Below are positions 8,637 through 13,085 of a DNA stretch of 13,085 nucleotides, piece by piece. The notes below the pieces were generated by a model that worked only from the letters and a program-made list of their open reading frames with translations, was not told where the DNA came from and did not search any database. Source of the stretch: Solirubrobacterales bacterium (lineage in GTDB: Bacteria; Actinomycetota; Thermoleophilia; Solirubrobacterales; Solirubrobacteraceae); contig JAOPZO010000305.1 in assembly GCA_025964065.1 (NCBI GenBank), positions 1-13,085 on the forward strand, written 5' to 3'. Positions within the stretch are counted from its first letter, which is position 1, and every line of letters starts with the position of its first letter. Position numbers and translations under genes: made by a program.

Positions 8637-9661
8637 GCGGCGAGCTCCTGCGAGAGGGTGACGTAGCGGTCGAGGGCGTCGGCGGCGTGGCCGGCGTCCA
8701 CGGACTCCTGGGCCGCGGCGACGCCCGCGGCGAGGTCGTCCGCACGCCCCGCCGCGTAGATCGCGGCGCCCGCGTTGAGGACGGCGATGTCGCGGTGCGG
8801 CCCCGGCTCCCCCTCGAGGATGCGACGGGTGACGCGCGCGTTCTCCCGCGGGGTCCCGCCGGTCAGCGCGCCCGGCGCCGCCTCGGGCAGTCCCGCGTCG
8901 GCGGCCGTCACGGAGTAGCGCCGGACGTCGGTGCCGTTGACCTCGACGACCTGCGTCGCGGCGGACGTGCTCATCTCGTCCAGTCCATCTTCGCCCGACA
9001 CTACCAGCGCGCGGTCGCAACCAAGGCGCGCGAGGGACTGCGCCATGACCTCGACCATGCCGGGGTCGGAGACGCCGATGAGCTGCCGCCGGGCGCCCGC
9101 GGGGTTCGTCAGGGGCCCCAGGACGTTGAAGATCGTGCGCACGGCGAGCTCGCGGCGCACGGGCATGACCCAGCGCATCGCCGCGTGGTGCGCGGGGGCG
9201 AACATGAAGCCGAAGCCCGTGGCGTCGACGCACCGGCCGACGGCCTCGGCGTCGAGATCGATCCGGGCACCGAGCGCCTCGAGGACGTCGGCGGAGCCGC
9301 TCGAGCTCGTGGCGGAGCGGTTGCCGTGCTTGGCCACCGCGCAGCCCGCGCCCGCCGCGATGAGCGCCGCGGTCGTCGAGACGTTGAAGGTCGGGCGGCC
9401 GCCGCCCGTGCCCGCGGTGTCCACGAGGTCCCCGCGGGTGCTGGTGACGGGGGTCGCGAGGTCGCGCATGGTCCGGGCGAGGCCCGCGATCTCCGCCGCG
9501 GTCTCCCCCTTCGTGCGGAGCGCGATCAGGAAGGCGGCGATCTGCGCCTCGGAGGCGTTGCCGGCCATGATCTCGGCCAGCACGGCACCCGCCTGCTCTT
9601 CCGAGAGGTCCGAGCGGGAGGCGAGCGAATCGATCGCCTGGGTCAGGACCTCGAGCGGCAT
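8633..9661 (-). CDS. trpD: Anthranilate phosphoribosyltransferase
   Basis: Transfers phosphoribose from PRPP to anthranilate, the first step of the branch encoded here. It has 342 residues, the usual size for a stand-alone TrpD not fused to TrpG. An N-terminal helical domain is followed by the alpha/beta domain. Landmarks are the PRPP loop GTGGGRPTFNVST (84-96), KHGNRSATSSSGSADVLEALG in the stretch 111-131, FNVLGPLTNP (178-187) and the metal-binding DGLDEM (225-230). The usual GTGGD loop reads GTGGG and is one residue shorter than in the Sulfolobus enzyme. The start is ATG (9661), with AGGA about 13 nt upstream, a longer spacing than usual. It heads the trp genes here; trpE and trpG are not in the window, so anthranilate must be made from genes elsewhere. 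Confidence 0.97.
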   Translation of the reverse strand: MPLEVLTQAIDSLASRSDLSEEQAGAVLAEIMAGNASEAQIAAFLIALRTKGETAAEIAGLARTMRDLATPVTSTRGDLVDTAGTGGGRPTFNVSTTAALIAAGAGCAVAKHGNRSATSSSGSADVLEALGARIDLDAEAVGRCVDATGFGFMFAPAHHAAMRWVMPVRRELAVRTIFNVLGPLTNPAGARRQLIGVSDPGMVEVMAQSLARLGCDRALVVSGEDGLDEMSTSAATQVVEVNGTDVRRYSVTAADAGLPEAAPGALTGGTPRENARVTRRILEGEPGPHRDIAVLNAGAAIYAAGRADDLAAGVAAAQESVDAGHAADALDRYVTLSQELAA

Positions 9662-9713
9662 GCGGCGGGCGAGATCCTACCCGGGACCCCGCCCACCTTG
9701 CGTCCGGCTCGGC

Positions 9714-9953
9714 TCAAGTGCCCTTGACGTTCGTGCCGAACGGCCCGAAGCGCTTCCAGGCCGAGTCCTTCTTCGCCGGCATGACGAGGAAGATGATCGG
9801 CCCGAGGACGAACAGGATCAGGCCGGCCGCGAGGCCGGGCTTCTCCGTGTAGCCCTTGCGCTCGGAGAGGTACGCCGACGCGATGGCGCAGAAGAGCCAG
9901 GCGAACAGCAGGTAGAGCGCCGTGGCGCCCAGGAGTGCGAGAGGGAAGATCAT
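9714..9953 (-). CDS. Small two-helix membrane protein coupled to livF, unknown function
   Basis: A 79-residue protein whose ATG overlaps the livF stop as ATGA, so it belongs to the transporter operon by position. Two hydrophobic helices are visible (about 2-29 and 39-59), separated by the charged loop SERKGYTEKPG. The C-terminal tail KKDSAWKRFGPFGTNVKGT is basic and polar. The arrangement of a short helix, a charged loop with KG, a Gly-rich helix ending in a Pro and a positive tail resembles many small bacterial membrane proteins of unknown role. I do not recognise a named family. Possible roles are an accessory subunit of the LivHMGF importer or an unrelated passenger gene. The gene ends 52 nt before trpD. 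Confidence 0.8.
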   Translation of the reverse strand: MIFPLALLGATALYLLFAWLFCAIASAYLSERKGYTEKPGLAAGLILFVLGPIIFLVMPAKKDSAWKRFGPFGTNVKGT

Positions 9954-10659
9954 GTTCCGAGGTAGGCCTTCTGCACGTCGGGGTTCTCGCGCAGGGACGC
10001 CGAGTCATCGGCGAGCGCGACGGATCCGGTCTCCAGCACGTAGGCGCGGTCGGACACGCCGAGGCCGTAGTTCGCGTTCTGCTCGACCAGGAGGATCGTC
10101 ATGCCCTGCTTGTTGATCTCCGTGATCGTCTCGTAGATGCGGTCCACGAGGATCGGGGCGATGCCCATCGAGGGCTCGTCCAGCAGCAGGAGCTTCGGCT
10201 TGGCCATGAGCGCCCGGCCGATGGCGAGCATCTGCTGCTCGCCGCCGGACATCGTGCCGGCCTTCTGCTTCTCCCGCTCCTTCAGGCGCGGGAAGAGGTC
10301 GAAGATGCGGTCCATGTCCGAGGCCATCTCGGCCTTGTCGCTGCGCAGGTAGGCGCCGAGGTCCAGGTTCTCCCGCACCGTCATGCGCTGGAAGCACTTG
10401 CGGCCCTCGGGGGACTGGGCGATGCCCTTGGCCACGATCTCCTGCGCCGGCGTGCCCGCGATCTCCTCCCCCATGAACTTGATGGAGCCGGAGCGCGGCG
10501 GCGTGAGCCCCGAGATGGAGCGGAGCGTCGTCGACTTCCCGGCGCCGTTCGAGCCGATGAGGGTGACGATCTCCCCCTCCTCGACCGTGAGCGAGATGCT
10601 CTTCAGCGCCTGGATGTTGCCGTAGTACGTCTTGATGTCGTCGACTTCGAGGAGCGGCA

Positions 10660-10660
<1 letters not shown>
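9950..10660 (-). CDS. livF: Branched-chain amino-acid ABC transporter ATP-binding protein LivF
   Basis: One of the two ATPase subunits that power the LivHM permease on the cytoplasmic face. The 236 residues match the usual LivF size. Visible motifs are Walker A GSNGAGKST (36-44), the Q-loop region AQSPEGRKCF (81-90), signature MSGGEQQ (137-143) and Walker B KLLLLDEP (156-163). The switch region reads LVEQN with Gln194 where most ABC ATPases have His; this is normal for LivF, so it supports the assignment to LivF over LivG. The ATG (10660) shares one base with the livG stop (TGATG), and the stop overlaps the start of the downstream small membrane-protein gene. The substrate could be branched-chain amino acids or a related amide, which the ATPase does not reveal. 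Confidence 0.96.
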
Positions 10661-11480
<820 letters not shown>

Positions 11481-11484
<4 letters not shown>

Positions 11485-12665
11485 TTGTTCACCTCGAAGG
11501 TGCTCTCGCCCGTGCCGACGCCCTCGGTCAGCTCGATCTGCCGTCGCTTCTCGGGGAGCAGGCCCTCTGGGCGCAGCACCATCACGATCAGCAGCAGGAA
11601 GCCGAAGATGCCGAAGCCGAGATCGGTGAGCTCGAAGTCGAGCCCCACCTTCTCGGGCACCGTCCGCAGGACGTCGGGGATGAGGTAGGAGTTGATGAAG
11701 GACAACAGCAGCGCGCCGAACACGACGCCCCAGACCGAGCCGAGCCCGCCCAGGATGATCATGGCCAGCACGAAGATGGAGAAGGAGAAGGCGAACTGGT
11801 CCGCGTTCACCGTGTTCAGGTACGAGGCCTGGAAGGCGCCGGAGACGCCGCCGATGGCCGCGCCGACCGCGTAGGCCGCGAGCTTCGTCTTCACGAGCGG
11901 GACGCCCATGGAGGCGGCCGCGACCTCGTCCTCGCGGATGGCGATCCACGCACGCCCGAGCCGCGAGTCGCGCAGGCGGATCACGACGAACAGCGTGATG
12001 AACACCAGCGCGAGCACGAGCCAGTACCAGGGCCGCAGGTTGAGCTGCGTGAACTGGTCGAGGAAGGGGAGCTGCACCTGGTCGACCGGGGTGATCCCCT
12101 GGCGACCGGCGGTGAGCTTCGCGTCACCGAACGGCAGCGAGATCTGGTCCCCGTTGACGGCGAACACGCGGATGATCTCGCCGAAGGCGAGCGTCACGAT
12201 CGCGATGTAGTCGCCGCGGAGGCGCAGGGTCGGGAGGCCGATGAGGACCCCGCCGATCATGCAGAGCACCATGGAGACCACGAGGACGATCAGGAAGTTG
12301 GCGTGGATGCCGGGGAGGTTCAGCACGAACCCGGAGACCGCGATGTGGACGTTCGCGTCGACGAAGAAGCCCGACGCGAACCACCCGACCGCGTAGGCCC
12401 CGATCGCGAAGAACGCGACGTAGCCCAGGTCGAGGAGGCCGGCGAAGCCGACCACCACGTTCAGGCCCAGGGCCATGATCACGAACGCCAGGGCGATGAT
12501 GATGTCGCTCAGGAAGCTCGAGATCGGGTCCATCAGGAACGGCAGGACGATCGCGAAGACGGCGAGCGCCAGGAACAGCGCCTTGCTCACCTTGGGCGGG
12601 ATGCCGCCCTCGAGCGAGTAGCGCTTGGGCTGGGGGGTGCTCTGTGCAGGACTCGCGATGGCCAT
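11481..12665 (-). CDS. livM: Branched-chain amino-acid ABC transporter permease LivM
   Basis: Integral membrane subunit that pairs with LivH to form the translocation path. It has 394 residues, most of them in hydrophobic helices beginning near residue 28. Family landmarks are GLNVVVGFAGLLDLGYVAFF (67-86), LRLRGDYIAIVTLAFGEI (147-164), the ATPase-contact loop GRAWIAIREDEVAAASMGV (237-255) and ILGGLGSVWGVVFGA (304-318), ending in VLRPEGLLPEKRR. The ATG (12665) shares one base with the livH stop (TGATG) and has GGAGG 7 nt upstream, which fixes the start. The polar N-terminal leader of about 25 residues and the soluble tail after 372 are unremarkable. It is coupled to livG by a GTGA overlap. Confidence 0.96.
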
Positions 12666-13085
12666 CAGCCCGCCTCCCTCGTCTCTTCTCCGATGAGCCC
12701 CTGGGGCCGGAACACCATCACCAGCACGAGGTAGCTGAACACGATCGCGGGCGTCCACTCGGAGCCGATGCGGTTGTCCGAGATCTGCTGGATGATCCCG
12801 ATGATCAGGCCGCCGAGGACGGCGCCCTTGAGGTTGCCGATGCCGCCCATGACCGCCGCGGTGAAGGCGATCAGCCCTGCGGTGAAGCCCATGTTGAAGC
12901 GGACCGTCAGGTTGTACAACGCGTAGATCAGGCCGGCAGCGCCGGCCATCAAGCCGCCGAGCAGGAAGGTGAGGCTGATGGTCCGGTCGACGTTGATGCC
13001 CATCAGGCGCGCCGCATCAGGGTCCTGCGCGGTCGCGCGCATCGCCTTGCCGTACTTGGTGGAGCCGACGAACCAGAGCAGGCCG
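12665..13085 (-). CDS. livH: Branched-chain amino-acid ABC transporter permease LivH (5' part outside the window)
   Basis: The last 139 residues of a LivH-type permease, running off the right edge; about half of a usual 290-310-residue protein is missing. The visible part starts just before the ATPase-contact loop TKYGKAMRATAQDPDAARLM, the most characteristic LivH segment. Hydrophobic helices follow, including ISLTFLLGGLMAGAAGLIYA and FTAAVMGGIGNLKGAVLGGL, and the protein ends in VFRPQGLIGEETREAG. The frame continues open to the edge, so the internal ATG at 13042 is not the start. The stop overlaps the livM start by one base. Any substrate-binding protein gene for this importer could lie upstream of livH, outside the window. 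Confidence 0.95.
   Translation of the reverse strand, partial: GLLWFVGSTKYGKAMRATAQDPDAARLMGINVDRTISLTFLLGGLMAGAAGLIYALYNLTVRFNMGFTAGLIAFTAAVMGGIGNLKGAVLGGLIIGIIQQISDNRIGSEWTPAIVFSYLVLVMVFRPQGLIGEETREAG

Noticed and set aside
8637..9233. Upstream extension of the trpC frame into trpD
   Set aside because: It reads as low-complexity Arg/Gly/Ala sequence. The GTG at 8636 matches the known TrpC N terminus and has AGGAG upstream.
9662..9713. Promoter for trpD in the gap after the small membrane-protein gene
   Set aside because: A TAGGAT resembling a -10 box exists on the minus strand, but no acceptable -35 is found at a normal distance. A 6-bp pairing (9664-9669 with 9688-9693) has an 18-nt loop and is not convincing.
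11485..11949. Upstream extension of the livG frame into livM
   Set aside because: The extra stretch has no LivG similarity; GTG at 11484 has a GAGG site and the GTGA overlap typical of this operon.

Overview
The window is GC-rich and almost entirely coding. Apart from the last 81 bases of a gene at the left edge, every gene lies on the minus strand, so transcription runs from position 13085 down to 92. GC-rich third codon positions, frequent GTG starts, an FtsH with a long acidic C-terminal tail (as in mycobacterial FtsH) and the protein sequences suggest a high-GC actinobacterium. Thermoleophilia/Solirubrobacterales is my best guess, but that is an inference from general resemblance and was not searched.

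In order of transcription, the first block (13085-9714) is a branched-chain or other amino-acid ABC importer. It holds livH (5' part beyond the edge), livM, livG and livF, then a 79-residue two-helix membrane protein whose start codon overlaps the livF stop. All junctions overlap by 1 or 4 nt. No substrate-binding protein lies beside these genes inside the window.

The second block (9661-3856) is a tryptophan biosynthesis cluster, trpD-trpC-[HtrA-like protease]-trpF-trpB-trpA. It covers the steps from anthranilate to tryptophan. trpE and trpG, which make anthranilate, are absent from the window. A membrane-anchored HtrA/DegP-type serine protease with a PDZ domain sits between trpC and trpF, in the same orientation.

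The third block (3842-92) holds an unannotated 54-residue two-helix membrane protein 13 nt after trpA, then a LivK-type substrate-binding lipoprotein, then ftsH, the membrane AAA+ zinc protease. ftsH ends 9 nt from the stop of the convergent left-edge gene.

The largest gap between genes is under 100 nt, so the minus-strand genes could form one or a few long transcripts. Several of the short gaps contain inverted repeats: a perfect 16-nt palindrome before trpF, an 8-bp inverted repeat after trpC, and a 6-bp hairpin before the lipoprotein gene. I see no tRNA, rRNA, mobile element, CRISPR array or phage gene. Most of the content is ordinary housekeeping. The points worth following are the protease inside the trp cluster, the two small membrane proteins, the non-aromatic FtsH pore residue and the altered PRPP-loop of TrpD. 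I do not see a wholly new system.
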